Shown: positions 9,129-18,044 of the stretch, in pieces
Layout: each line of letters opens with the position of its first letter
Position numbering within the stretch: the first letter of the stretch is position 1
NCBI GenBank assembly: GCA_026260175.1
Contig: JAKCWW010003856.1
Span: 7,742-33,299 of the forward strand
Length of the DNA: 25,558 bases
Source: Reticulitermes lucifugus
Taxonomy: Eukaryota > Arthropoda > Insecta > Blattodea > Rhinotermitidae
Reading direction: 5' to 3'
Program-made: the position numbers and the translations under genes
The notes under the pieces: model-generated
What the model was told of the DNA's origin: nothing
Database searches by the model: none
Seen by the model: only the letters and a program-made list of their open reading frames with translations

Positions 9129-9525
9129 TTTTTAGGCACGTTCGTAAAACATTGCCAAAAGCGACTGTTAGCTCCGTCGTGCCTGTCCGTCCGTCCGTTT
9201 GTCCGTAACCCGGATCCCACTGGATAGATTTCCATAAAATTCCGCTGTGGGAATTTTTTACTAAAGTCTTTCGACGAAATTCAGTTTGAGTTAAAACTGG
9301 ACAAAATAATGGATTCTTTACATGAAAATCTACCTAATTAATGTAGACATCTCGTCGTTTACGAGTTAAAATACAAGAAATACAGCAGAGCCCGAGATTC
9401 CAAGAAGCATTTAACAATCTAACCATAATATGGTGTCACTCAGGATTTGCGCGTCGGGTTATGAGCGCCACAATCCGAGCGCAACTCACTCTTAGGTTAT
9501 GCGTACATTTCCTACCGTTTTACTC
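9129..9525 (+). repeat. Dispersed repeat R1, copy c (shortened)
   Basis: It begins TTTTTAGGCACGTTCG and AAAAGCGACTGTTAGCTCCG, followed by the TGTCCGTCCGTCCGTTTGTCC block and CCCACTGGATAG. It keeps CTTTACATGAAAATC, ATCTCGTCGTTTACGAG and a terminal TACATTTCCTACCGTTTT. At about 400 bp it is shorter than copies a and b, with internal deletions in the second half. Confidence 0.65.
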
Positions 9526-10340
9526 TCTTTACCGTAAAACAGGCGTATTATCTTTGCCCAGACATAATTTTCAAATTAAAGGCCTAGGCAGCCAAATTCC
9601 CTACAATATCAGACACGCAAAGCACAACCAAGAGGCCGGAACAGTCCCACTGCGGCGGTATAGAGCAGAATGTACAAGATTACCCCGACACTCAGGAGAA
9701 TTCTGTTAGCTATTGTAATTTGACGTAGCTGCAGCCATTTCTTGTTTCGTTGTGTAACATGTTTGCTAGCTGGGAACGGGAGATTAATTTGTTAGTTACT
9801 GATATATACGTATTTTACATTTATTTGAAAGAAACGTAATTACGACATACAAATAGGTTTTAAATAATTGTTATTCTTATTAATATGTATAGATTATTTG
9901 AAGGGCATCAGAAGGAATTAGAAATATGAAATACATGTATGGAACAGCAAGTCGGAAATTTATTGCTTGTGGACCGGTTCAGCGGACCAATCGAATGTGT
10001 ACGGATTTCTTAATGCAGGTTTTGTTGTCAAAACAATCTGTTGGCTGTAACAAGGCAAGAACACTAACAGTTACGTTTAGCATGCGACACTGTGGGACAG
10101 GTAAATGTGAACAGGAAGCTGAAATGACCTACATTGACTTATAAATATATTTATTTTATACTTTTACTAAATGTGTTATCCTGCCGAGTGAATCTACTTC
10201 CCGTCTTCATGTTGCTTTCTTTTGGGCTTTATGTTTGCCAACACACACAGTTGTATCTACGTTTCTGTAAAAAAAAATAAAACTCTTTAGTCTGAAGTTA
10301 CTAAAAGTTGATGAGAAACTGAACAGGGAGTTAATTTTAG
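9526..10340. other. Unassigned stretch
   Basis: Short plus frames (9461-9709 and 9926-10144) have no family signature. Bases 9780-9920 and 10140-10170 are strongly AT-rich. An A-run lies near 10270. No repeat arms were found. Confidence 0.45.
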
Positions 10341-10545
10341 CGGCTTCGCTCTTCTGGATTGTTACGAAGCGTATGTTGGTAGTTGTTGAACGGCGTTTCG
10401 AGACAGCCTATCGGTCCCGTCTTCAACGGTCAAGCAGTCTAGTGGGCCGTCTCGAAACGTCGGTAAACAACTACCAACACACGATGCGTACAAACTCAGA
10501 AGAGCGAAAACCTCATCTACACCGTGGCGGAAGACTGAAATCAAG
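10341..10545. mobile_element. Foldback element F2, copy 1
   Basis: Arms of about 65 bp (10341-10405 and 10448-10512) are inverted copies. Both contain CGCTCTTCTG, then TGTTGGTAGTTGTT, then the CGACGTTTCGAGAC end (with one change in the left arm). The centre holds CCCGTCTTCAACGGTCAAGCAGTC. The right flank CTCATCTACACCGTGGCGGAAGACTGAAA recurs at 20075-20110 beside copy 2, so it belongs to the family. Non-coding; transposition class unknown. Confidence 0.75.
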
Positions 10546-10709
10546 GTAATTGAAGTTGCCACATTTGTCCGTTAAAGAAAAGGTCTGTCAGACCTCTTGC
10601 TTGTGATTTCAATGGCCACGTAGTAAATACGTGTCCTAGCCTCCTATTTCTAATCAGTAAGGTCATATCGACTTGGTCATTTCTTTAATTGTATCCTTAA
10701 CGAAACATA

Positions 10710-10894
10710 CAGTCGAACCCGGTTATAACGACATCGATTTATACGACACCGCGTCTATAGCGTCAGATGTTCTGTGGTACCAATTAATTCCTCACTGTTA
10801 ACCATAAAGTTACAATCCTCGGTTATAACATCACTCCTTTATAACGACACAAAATATTCAGTCTCCTTCATGACGTTATAACCGAGCTTGACTG
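10710..10894 (+). mobile_element. 185-bp MITE family M2, copy 2
   Basis: It begins CAGTCGAACCCGGTTATAAC and ends with GTTATAACCGAGCTTGACTG, a good terminal inverted repeat of about 23 bp. TA flanks it at 10708-10709 and 10895-10896. It is near-identical to copy 3 along its whole length, which suggests relatively recent activity. The CAGT...ACC ends and TA duplication point to a pogo/Tigger-like source (inference). Confidence 0.85.
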
Positions 10895-10896
10895 TA

Positions 10897-11604
10897 GTTT
10901 ACAAAGACAGTTATTGGACGGTAACCAATGTAGGTAATATTACTGAAGCGAGCTTTCAGACGAAATTTGCAATGACAGCACTATTGAACATTGAGCATAA
11001 ATTGAAGGAATACGTTATTGATGTTTTCATGATGACAGGTAGGGCAATATACGACGGCCAGCCACAAACCAAGTTTACAATGCATATATTTTGGGTTAAT
11101 TGTTTTCGTCTCTGATAAGAACAGCTCAGATGCCACTGATTTTCCACATAGTCATCACCACAACTGAGACAGCTATCATAGAATAGGACGACCTTTTTTA
11201 TTCCATGTTTTAGAAGGTTGTATCTTGTGTTATTAGTAGCCATCGTGTCACGAACTTGCCACCTATCGATTTTTTTTAATTTGTGGCCGCAATGGTTTTG
11301 CTTCAGCGATGGGAACTGACAATATTCGCTCGGCGTTGAATTCCCCTGATACGACCATATTCAGTGTAGCTTCTTTAGGTACTGCATTGTACGTTATGTC
11401 AACATCTTTTCTGGCCGACTCTCATAGAGAATGTAAGGCAGTTACGCTGATTTGGGGCTACATTTCTTCCCAAAGAGCAAAGTCCTTGAAGCAGAGCTTT
11501 CTTTGAAACTTGACTGGGGCTTACTAGGTAAAGGAACTCCCCAATTTGTGGAACCAACGTTCTTTACCGTTATATATATTGACACCAAAACAGTATGGAC
11601 AGTT
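10897..11604. other. Unassigned stretch
   Basis: Overlapping short frames on both strands (10888-11115 plus and 10956-11243 minus) have no recognisable motif. Plus frames 11309-11506 and 11452-11658 likewise. The second runs into the palindrome at 11605. Nothing can be supported as a gene. Confidence 0.4.
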
Positions 11605-11738
11605 GATAACAATCATCAACCAACAACTGCACTAATTGGAATTATTTTAACACGTTAAGAATGCCCTACATGCGTAGGGCATTCTTAAAGTGTTAAAATA
11701 ATTACAATTAGTGCAGTTGTTGGTTGATGATTGTTATC
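11605..11738. repeat. Near-perfect 65-bp-arm palindrome
   Basis: The left arm 11605-11669 and right arm 11674-11738 are inverted copies with two mismatches in 65 positions. The loop is only four bases (ATGC), itself next to the GCCCTAC / GTAGGGC inner stem. The 11-base sequence GTATGGACAGT lies in direct orientation at 11593-11603 and 11776-11786, a possible target duplication. There is no coding content. Such near-identical arms suggest a recent foldback insertion or recent arm correction. It is unrelated in sequence to F1-F4. Confidence 0.85.
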
Positions 11739-11982
11739 TATTGCCATAATGCACGGTGAACAAAAAGTTAATTTGGTATGGACAGTGTTAAATTGTTTAC
11801 CGTGTTTACACCATCCCGCCACTTGTCCTTGTCATGTTTCACATGTATCCAGCCCCCAGCCTTACACCTTATATCTGTAACATGTAGTTGTTAGAGGACC
11901 TGACTGTTGTTAAGGTGAATAAATTAATATTTTGTTTTGTCTTTGTACGTAAAATTCATCTGCAACATTCATACGTTAAATA

Positions 11983-12167
11983 CAGTCGAACCCGGTTATA
12001 ACGACATCGGTTTATTCGACACCTCGTCTATAGCGTCAGATATTCTGTGGTACCAATTAATTCCTTACTGTTAACAATAACATTATTTTCCTCGCTTATA
12101 AAAACGCTCGTTTATAACGACACAAAATATTCAGTCCCTTTCATGACGTTATAACTGAGTTTGACTG
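11983..12167 (+). mobile_element. 185-bp MITE family M2, copy 3
   Basis: Same ends as copy 2 (CAGTCGAACCCGGTTATAAC at the start, GAGTTTGACTG at the end), flanked by TA at 11981-11982 and 12168-12169. Shared internal blocks are GTCTATAGCGTCAGAT, TGTGGTACCAATTAATTCC and GACACAAAATATTCAGT. Confidence 0.85.
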
Positions 12168-12169
12168 TA

Positions 12170-12640
12170 GTTCGTACGTAATATCTGCGGAAACAAGTGA
12201 AGCCTCTTGACAGATCCATTTGTTATGTATGTGGCGGAAAAGAGTTGCTTGATGGATTTCATTTCTGATGGGAAAAGTACCGTGGCCTTATATTGCATTT
12301 GTACTGCTGGCACGCTATGTCGGCCTTTGCACTGACTGACTGATATTCGAAATTCTCGTGTTACTCGTGGCACTGGAAGCTAAAAAGTTTTGAATCAATC
12401 TAACAAAAGACGTCTGACATTTTCGTATACAGATTTTGTTAACATTGGCCATTTATTAGGTAAAGAATAATTAATTTTCTTTCACAAGACACCATTACTC
12501 AGAACTCTGCCGTGGAATAGTGTTTTGAATTTAACCACAAGTTTAGCCTAAAATATGATTAGTTTTAAAGAGTAGTTTAGCCGATCTAGTGCAATTAGAA
12601 TTAGATTACTGCCTATTTGTCTGTTTAATACAAGTCTAAT
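12170..12640. other. Unassigned stretch
   Basis: Minus frame 12149-12373 is not recognisable and overlaps the MITE. The rest is AT-rich with no supported feature. Confidence 0.4.
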
Positions 12641-12646
12641 ATCCTC

Positions 12647-12851
12647 GCCCCTCACCCCGCAAAAGTTGCAAGAATCGACCTTAGTTTTTTCCGGAATATT
12701 CTCGGAGAAAAAGCCGTTCCGCCTAGACGCGGACTGTGTCACAGCAAGCAGGGACGACTTCACTGCTGAGGAAGAAGAAGCAGCCTCCGAATTGTCGTGT
12801 ATATCAAGTGCACGACAGAACAACGGGCAGTGTCCAGCGCAATACTGTTGA
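12647..12851 (+). CDS. Possible terminal exon or old gene fragment (weak)
   Basis: A pyrimidine-rich run ending in CCCCGCAAAAG (a plausible splice acceptor at about 12664) is followed by an open frame to TGA at 12849-12851. The segment is clearly richer in G+C than its flanks. Read from the acceptor it gives about 62 residues, including FSGIFSEKKPFRLDADC, an acidic DDFTAEEEEAASEL stretch and a Cys-containing end. No domain is recognised. The opposite strand is also open for 107 codons (12548-12871), which weakens the case. Alternatives are a processed pseudogene fragment or chance. Confidence 0.2.
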
Positions 12852-12944
12852 AATGAATCCGCCACCATCACAAAGCTTTAGAGAAATGTAGGCAACATTC
12901 ACTATACGCAAAATCATGTAATTCTTGCAAGATTTGAGGTTCTC

Positions 12945-13255
12945 GCAGCGGTGTTGCTGAAGACTTAAGTCCTCTTGGATATGACGTTGTGTCGACTCAT
13001 AAATAGTTACCGACGTTTCAAAAGAACGTAGTGCCTTCTCGTCGTGGTCAAGCAGTCAAAGTAGAGTGTACACTGCAAACTTTGAGTTTCTCACGGCGTT
13101 GTTGAAGTTTCACTTCTTCTGGGACATTACATTCTGTCGACTTTTAAGGCTTCTTAACCCTGAAGATCAAGGCAACTTTATAACGATGGACACAACATAA
13201 AATCCCAGAATATTTGAATCCTTAGCTACACCGCTGTGAAAAGCTCATCGCAAAT
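12945..13255. mobile_element. Nested F2 foldback cluster, copy 3
   Basis: Several F2 landmarks are repeated. GCAGCGGTGTTGCTGAAG and CTCTTGGATATGACG, then TAGTTACCGACGTTTC (about 13008-13023), then GGTCAAGCAGTC, form one arm. GGCGTTGTTGAAG and CTTCTTCTGGGACATTAC form a second left-type arm. AACCCTGAAGATCAAGG, CCCAGAATATT and TAGCTACACCGCTGTG, inverted, form a right arm. So an F2 copy carries a partial second copy or has been rearranged. Non-coding. Confidence 0.55.
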
Positions 13256-14170
13256 CCGGTTGTTATTCATGAGCCTATTCCTTAGCAGACCTCAATTATG
13301 ACCCTATATATGAAGCAGGTAGGAAGAAGAATGTAACGAAGTCATTAGTGGCATACAAATATTCTCTTCTTCTAAATGTGTTTTTGCCATTTGTAAACAT
13401 GGTTATTCTTCATGTTCATTTATTGCAGATAAAATGTTTGTTGCAGCGCTAATGACACTAAAAATACCGCCCTGTACCAAGACATCTTCTAACATTTCCT
13501 ATAGTATTTACCTTAAAACTAATAGCGCTGGAAAAATTTTATTCTTTATCGCGAATACTAAATTTGATCAAAATCCTTTCAGTGGTCTCGGAGCTAAAAT
13601 TTACTGCCGGACGGATGGACACGATCTACCTTGTTGCGCTAAGTTATTGTACTTTGACCAGGGACATGCAAATTTATTTTTTATTTTGAGAGAATATTCA
13701 TGGAGTGGAAAGTGTTTTGTGATAAATTCTTTATGGCCGTCAGTGTTATGGACTGGGTCACATGGCGCGCTTTGCACGGTCCTTGGAATTATTCGTGGTC
13801 CTGGCAGAAAATACGGAGGCAGCATTGTACACAAAATATGATCAAATCCCAAAGGATTGCAAATCGACATCAAATTTGAAGCTCTAATGTGTTACTGCGC
13901 ATTCGAATGTCGAGAGATAGAGAGAGAGAGAGAAAAAAAGAGAGTGACATACATACAGAGAAAGTGTTGAAAAATGAATCTAGAATGGAATATTTCAGTT
14001 AACTTTATATTTTCCGGTATATTAAATATTTTATTCCGAAAAAAATGTCGTTAAACGTAACGGTATGGCCACATGTAGAAATATAGGTTTGTATTTTTTC
14101 AAGAATCCCGCATTTCCAACATCATGCGTGAAGAATATGAGATTTCCATTTTCTTGAATATTGAAGTCAT
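13256..14170. other. Unassigned stretch with a 135-codon open frame
   Basis: Plus frame 13434-13841 (135 codons) is hydrophobic- and Cys-rich without a signal peptide or known motif. The minus strand is open over the same region (13601-13873). The block TTGATCAAAATCCTTTCAGTGG followed by CCGGACGGATGGACAC has the look of an old dispersed repeat. No gene is called. Confidence 0.4.
13912..13946. repeat. (GA)n-rich microsatellite
   Basis: An interrupted run of GA dinucleotides with one A-run in the middle. Confidence 0.85.
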
Positions 14171-14174
14171 CTGA

Positions 14175-14530
14175 GAAGTAAAACCATGCCCATTGGTAAA
14201 TAGTTACCTTTGTTTCGAAAGATTGCAATGCCTCATATTCAGGTTCAAGCAGTCTGAGAAGAGTAATTCTTCACACTTCTAGCATTGCTTGACCCTGAAG
14301 ATGAAGGGACTACGACCTTTCGAAACGTCGGTCGCCATTGGCCAAAATTTACCGACGTTTCGAATAATCGCATTTCCTTCATCTTTAGGGTTAAGCTCTC
14401 CAAGAATAGTAATTCTTCATTCTTCTTGTACAGCTTGAACGTAAATATCAAGGTATTACGCCGTGCCTCTTGGTAAATTGTTACCTACATTCAAGAGGAG
14501 CGTATTGCATCCATCTTCAGAGTCAGTCAC
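14175..14530. mobile_element. F2 foldback cluster, copy 4, with hammerhead-like core
   Basis: At least three arm units are visible. The first is GGTAAATAGTTACC with TTTCGAAAG and TTCAGGTTCAAGCAGTC. The second is TTGACCCTGAAGATGAAGGG ... CGAAACGTCGGT (14290-14332). The third is its inverted mate ACCGACGTTTCGAA ... CCTTCATCTTTAGGGTTAAG (14351-14396). A further GGTAAATTGTTACC with CATCTTCAGAGTCA lies to 14530. The middle pair forms a long hairpin with mismatches. Short frames on both strands are by-products. Confidence 0.6.
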
Positions 14531-15304
14531 GCCAAGCCCGACCCCGAAGATAGCCAAACTAGGTTTTCTGAAACTCCTGTGACTATTTGCAAGTCGACAC
14601 GATATTAACATCCAAAAAGGATTGAATTTAATTATTCTCTTTGCTTTATCATGCTAACAGTATTTGGCGAAGAGTACAAATTATCTAATTATGGATTTTT
14701 TACTGTTGCTTCCTCCCTTCTAGGTCCTGTTTTCAAAGGCCCTCAAACTAGGGTGAGAGACCAGTTTTCATGCTCACGTAAAATTCTGTAATTTTTGAAT
14801 TCTAATTTTTGGATTGTTAAATAGAAGAAGGGAAATATACAGTATGAATCTAGAGAAAATGTTTAGAAAGTATTCCCCTAACACAGTCTGTTCTTACCTT
14901 CTTCGTGGCTGTAATCTTGATTTATTTAATGTTCATCATAAGCATTTGTACATTGCCTCATTCTGAACAGTTTACTAGCTGTTATTTCTACATTTCACAG
15001 ACTATGAGTCTGACACGTTGGAGGCAGTGGTAATATACAATGTGAGAACTGTAAACAGCCATAGATCATGGAGTTTTATGCTTGTTAATTTTATATTCTG
15101 CTGGGTTGGCTATATATATGTCTGTAAACACTTGAAGGAGACCATGTGTCATAGAAATTTAATGGGATAATTTTCTTCTCCAAACATGCATTCTATGCAT
15201 GCCATTGTACTTTCGCATAGAAAGTATTGTCCTTATCTGTGATCGGAACAAATGTCTGTTAGAGGTATTTGATAAACAAATTAAAATTCAATTCGTAAAG
15301 AAAC
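14531..15304. other. Unassigned stretch
   Basis: AT-rich sequence with no frame of note. A CATGCAT-type short palindrome lies near 15186. No repeat family was recognised. Confidence 0.45.
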
Positions 15305-15925
15305 TAAGAGCAGACTAAAGTCAGGAAATTCTTGCTATCATTCGGTGCAGAATCTTTGGCTTCCAGTTTGCTATCCAAAAATATAAACATTAAGATATAC
15401 AGAACTATAATTTTGCCTGTTGTTTTTATGGTTGTGAAACTTGGTCTGTCACATTGAGGTAGGAACATAGGCTGGGGATGTTCGAGAATAGGGTGCTTAG
15501 AAAGGTATTTGGGCCTGAGAGTGACGAGGTAACAGGGGAGTGGAGAAGACTACATAACGAGGACCTTTATGATCTGTACTTGTCATCAAATACTATTTGG
15601 GTGATTAAATCAAGAAGAATGAGATGGGCGGACCATGTGGCACGTATGGAAAACAGGAGAGGCGCACAGGGTTTTGGTTGGGAGATCTCATGGGAAGAGA
15701 CAACTTCGAAACGTAGGCGTAGATCTGAGGGTGGTATTAAAATTGATCTTCAAGAAGTTGGATGGGGGGCATCAACTAGATTGATCTGGCTCAGGATAGG
15801 GGCAGGGGGCGGGCGCCTGTGAATGCAGTTGAACCTTCAGGTTCTGTAAAATTCGAGGAATTTCTTGACTTGCTTTGGACCTGTTAGCTTTTCAAGAAAG
15901 ACCCCACTCCATGGAGTTATCTAGT
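15305..15925 (+). mobile_element. 5'-truncated LINE, 3' end
   Basis: The best preserved of several copies of one non-LTR retrotransposon. It starts inside the end of the reverse-transcriptase ORF, carries the C-terminal region (listed separately) and a short 3' UTR. The UTR includes GAATTTCTTGACTTGC, CTGTTAGCTTTTCAAGAAAG and CTCCATGGAGTT. A (GTTA/GTTG)n tract follows at about 15930-15964, probably the simple-repeat tail. Loss of the 5' part is normal for target-primed LINE insertions. I cannot fix the clade; RTE-like is a guess. Confidence 0.7.
15370..15822 (+). pseudogene. LINE reverse-transcriptase C-terminal region
   Basis: From about 15370 the translation reads LLSKNINIKIYRTIILPVVF, then a mutated version of the YGCETWSLT-like motif with a stop at about 15454. 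It continues in the same frame as 15478-15822: FENRVLRKVFGPESDEVTGEW, LHNEDLYDLYLS, KSRRMRWADHVARMENRRGA and an Arg-rich linker, with a DLQEVGWG motif. A RMRWAGHVARM-type segment is typical of the C terminus of insect endonuclease-reverse transcriptases (family knowledge). The catalytic FADD box is upstream and absent. Not functional. Confidence 0.75.
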
Positions 15926-15929
15926 TGAT

Positions 15930-15964
15930 TGCTTAGTTGGTTGGTTAGTTAGTTAGTTAGTTGG
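15930..15964. repeat. (GTTA/GTTG)n simple repeat
   Basis: TTGGTTGGTTAGTTAGTTAG lies just after the LINE 3' UTR. It probably arose as the tail of that insertion. Confidence 0.7.
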
Positions 15965-15965
15965 T

Positions 15966-16300
15966 GTGTGTTAAACATTTGTTTATTTAGATATTTTAAT
16001 TCCACTGTCTGTTATGCTCTACCCAATCGCCTAGGAGCTTGAAACACACACATGTGACGTAATCGACACCGCTTCTAATATGAAATATTTGTGGGATGAT
16101 GACTTGGATCGCCAAAATTTTTGTGGCATCTATCAGCTTTAATCTTCAGTTGGTATGCATTATTTCAGACCAGCGGTTTTTCGACAATTTGTAACTCCGA
16201 TTAATCACAAGAGGGATGTTAAGTGACTAAGGTTTCCCTAGATCATACAAATTAAATGAGAAGTTATTAAAACGATGAATGTAATTAATTTATTACACTG
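15966..16300. other. Unassigned stretch
   Basis: No frame, repeat arm or tRNA-like box can be supported between the LINE tail and the mariner relic. Confidence 0.45.
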
Positions 16301-16324
16301 AAGTATCATGAAGTCAAGTTATCT

Positions 16325-16615
16325 GTCACGATATGTGATCCTTCATCACGACAATACAACACAACCACAACTGCCGTCGTACTTAAGAGTTACTGAATTT
16401 GTTGCACATGGAGCTTCTGACCATCAATCCTATTGTTTCAGCCGCTGAAGCAACGTTTGGTAGGTTGCCGACTGGACAAAAGTGAGGAAGTGGAAATGGC
16501 TTCTCATGAACGGTTGCGAATGCAAGAACCCGGTGTCTACCGTGACCGAATTTTTAAAGTCGTGCCAAGATGGGGGCAAATGCTTAATGTGCTTGGTGAT
16601 TATGTTGAAAAATAA
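16325..16615 (+). pseudogene. Mariner-like transposase C-terminal relic
   Basis: ILHHDNTTQPQ near 16340 is a decayed ILHHDNARPHTA motif (second catalytic Asp region). After frameshifts and loss of the PPYSPDLAP segment, the frame 16433-16615 reads PLKQRLVGCRL, EEVEMASHERLRMQEP, YRDRIFKVVPRW and NVLGDYVEK, ending TAA. The DYVEK terminus is typical of mariner transposases. The LRMQEP and KVVPRW spellings differ from the elements at 6193 and 20711, so this is a separate lineage. Terminal repeats were not located. Confidence 0.7.
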
Positions 16616-16670
16616 CGATACTTCAATGGAAGAAATAAGCTACATTTAACGTTGTAACGACTACTCTTTT

Positions 16671-16788
16671 AAATTTCATAGCCTATGGAACATCACTAAC
16701 TTACTTTCTTTCAGATGGAAATATCATTTAAATTTTATGACTATGGAACCTTACTTTCTCTCTTCAGATGGAAACAGCCACTTAGCTA
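16671..16788. repeat. Two-unit tandem duplication of about 60 bp
   Basis: AAATTTCATAGCCTATGGAA ... TTTCTTTCAGATGGAAA is followed directly by AATTTTATGACTATGGAA ... TCTCTTCAGATGGAAA. The two diverged units sit next to the mariner relic. Confidence 0.6.
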
Positions 16789-16854
16789 GCCAGTAAATTT
16801 TCATCCCTTCGTGGATCCTTAACTTTCATTACCTCCCACCATTAGGTTCTATCC

Positions 16855-17080
16855 TGGACGTTCCTTAAGATCCATTTTATTATTATCCTCCCCTCTTAAC
16901 TCTTGCTGTCCAAAGTGGTCTCATCCCTGTAGATGTTTTGACGAAAATTATGTAACCATTTTAATCTCGTCCTCATTGATTAAATACTGAAGCTGAAACT
17001 GTTTATTTCTCTCCAGCCTCCTGTTACTTCGTCTTAAGTCCAAATATTCTCCTAAACATATTGTTCTCCAACATCCTGAA
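16855..17080 (-). pseudogene. LINE C-terminal relic, minus strand
   Basis: Minus-strand translation gives RMLENNMFRRIFGLKTK (compare FENRVLRKVFGPESD at 15478). A broken middle part follows, then MRPLWTARVKRGG and NKMDLKER (compare the GRPxRRWEDNIKMDL type of linker known for these elements). There are several stops. It is the same family as the plus-strand copy but more decayed. Confidence 0.55.
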
Positions 17081-17089
17081 TCATCCTTA

Positions 17090-17515
17090 ATTAATTTTAT
17101 TCCCTTAGGGCGAGAAACCAAGTTCCATGCCGATGCAAAACATTAATTCAGATTATAGTTTTTACAATGTAATTATTTGGTTTTAGGTAGAATACAGGGA
17201 GACAAATTCTGGTACCAATCGGGGCTGGCATGAAACATTTCTGGACCGATTTCAAAAAAAACTTAAAGAGTTTGAACCTACGCATATTCCTGAACTGACA
17301 TCGCAGATAAAGTAATGTAACAATTTATATAAAAATGCGTTTCACACAAAATCGGAAATGCAACCAAGTTTTAGGGTATCACCCCCCCCCTCTAAACGGT
17401 CGAACCCCATGCAGATTCATAGACTGTGATAGCCTCACTCCGGCCCTGGAATTAATTAATTAATAATAATATATTTGCACTGTAACAGGTATGGAAATTG
17501 TACAAAGTACCATGA
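17090..17515. other. Unassigned stretch with a C9 run
   Basis: No gene or repeat arms were found. A run of nine C lies at about 17382-17390. TTAATTAATTAATAATAATA near 17455 is low complexity. Confidence 0.45.
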
Positions 17516-17518
17516 ATG

Positions 17519-17706
17519 TGATCATTTCACATATTACACAAAACATACCGTAGATTAAACAAAATATTTCACAGACTACACAGAACGTGTCACAGATTAC
17601 ACAAAAATTTCGCATATTACACACAACATATCACAGATTACACAAAACATATCACAGCTTATATAATACAGTTCACAGATTACATAAAGCGTATTTCACA
17701 CCCAGC
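17519..17706. repeat. 21-bp minisatellite
   Basis: About nine diverged copies of a unit close to CATATCACAGATTACACAAAA. Neighbouring copies keep the CACAGATTACA core, and the spacing between cores is near 21 bp. No open frame is conserved. The unit is unrelated to the 22 kb array. Confidence 0.8.
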
Positions 17707-17709
17707 TCA

Positions 17710-18040
17710 AATTTCACCTTTGATACTGTATTTTAAAAATATTTGCTGTAGGTTAGTCACTGCTCGTGTAGCGTCCTAACACAGAATGACATTTGTTACT
17801 GCATTAGCTACCTGATGAAGCAGTCCTTGAAGTACAGTTGCTATGCTGTAAATAACCATTAACAAAAAATTATTTTTACGCTGATATTAGGTGCTCATTA
17901 TTTTCAAAATTACATCATCTGAAGCGTTTTTTCCTTAACTACTAGCACCATAATGTGCAGTGACGTTTTAACTTCAACTGCGTGTTTATACTTTTTGTAG
18001 TTGCAGTAATGAGGTCTGGCTTCAGTCTGTGGTACTTGTT
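17710..18040. other. Unassigned stretch
   Basis: AT-rich spacer between the minisatellite and a LINE relic. Nothing can be supported. Confidence 0.45.
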
Positions 18041-18044
18041 CCTT

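Noticed and set aside
13434..13841. 135-codon plus-strand open frame
   Set aside because: No recognisable motif; part looks like an old dispersed repeat, and the opposite strand is also open.
17519..17706. CRISPR-like array
   Set aside because: Units are contiguous with no unique spacers, and the surrounding sequence is a eukaryotic repeat landscape.
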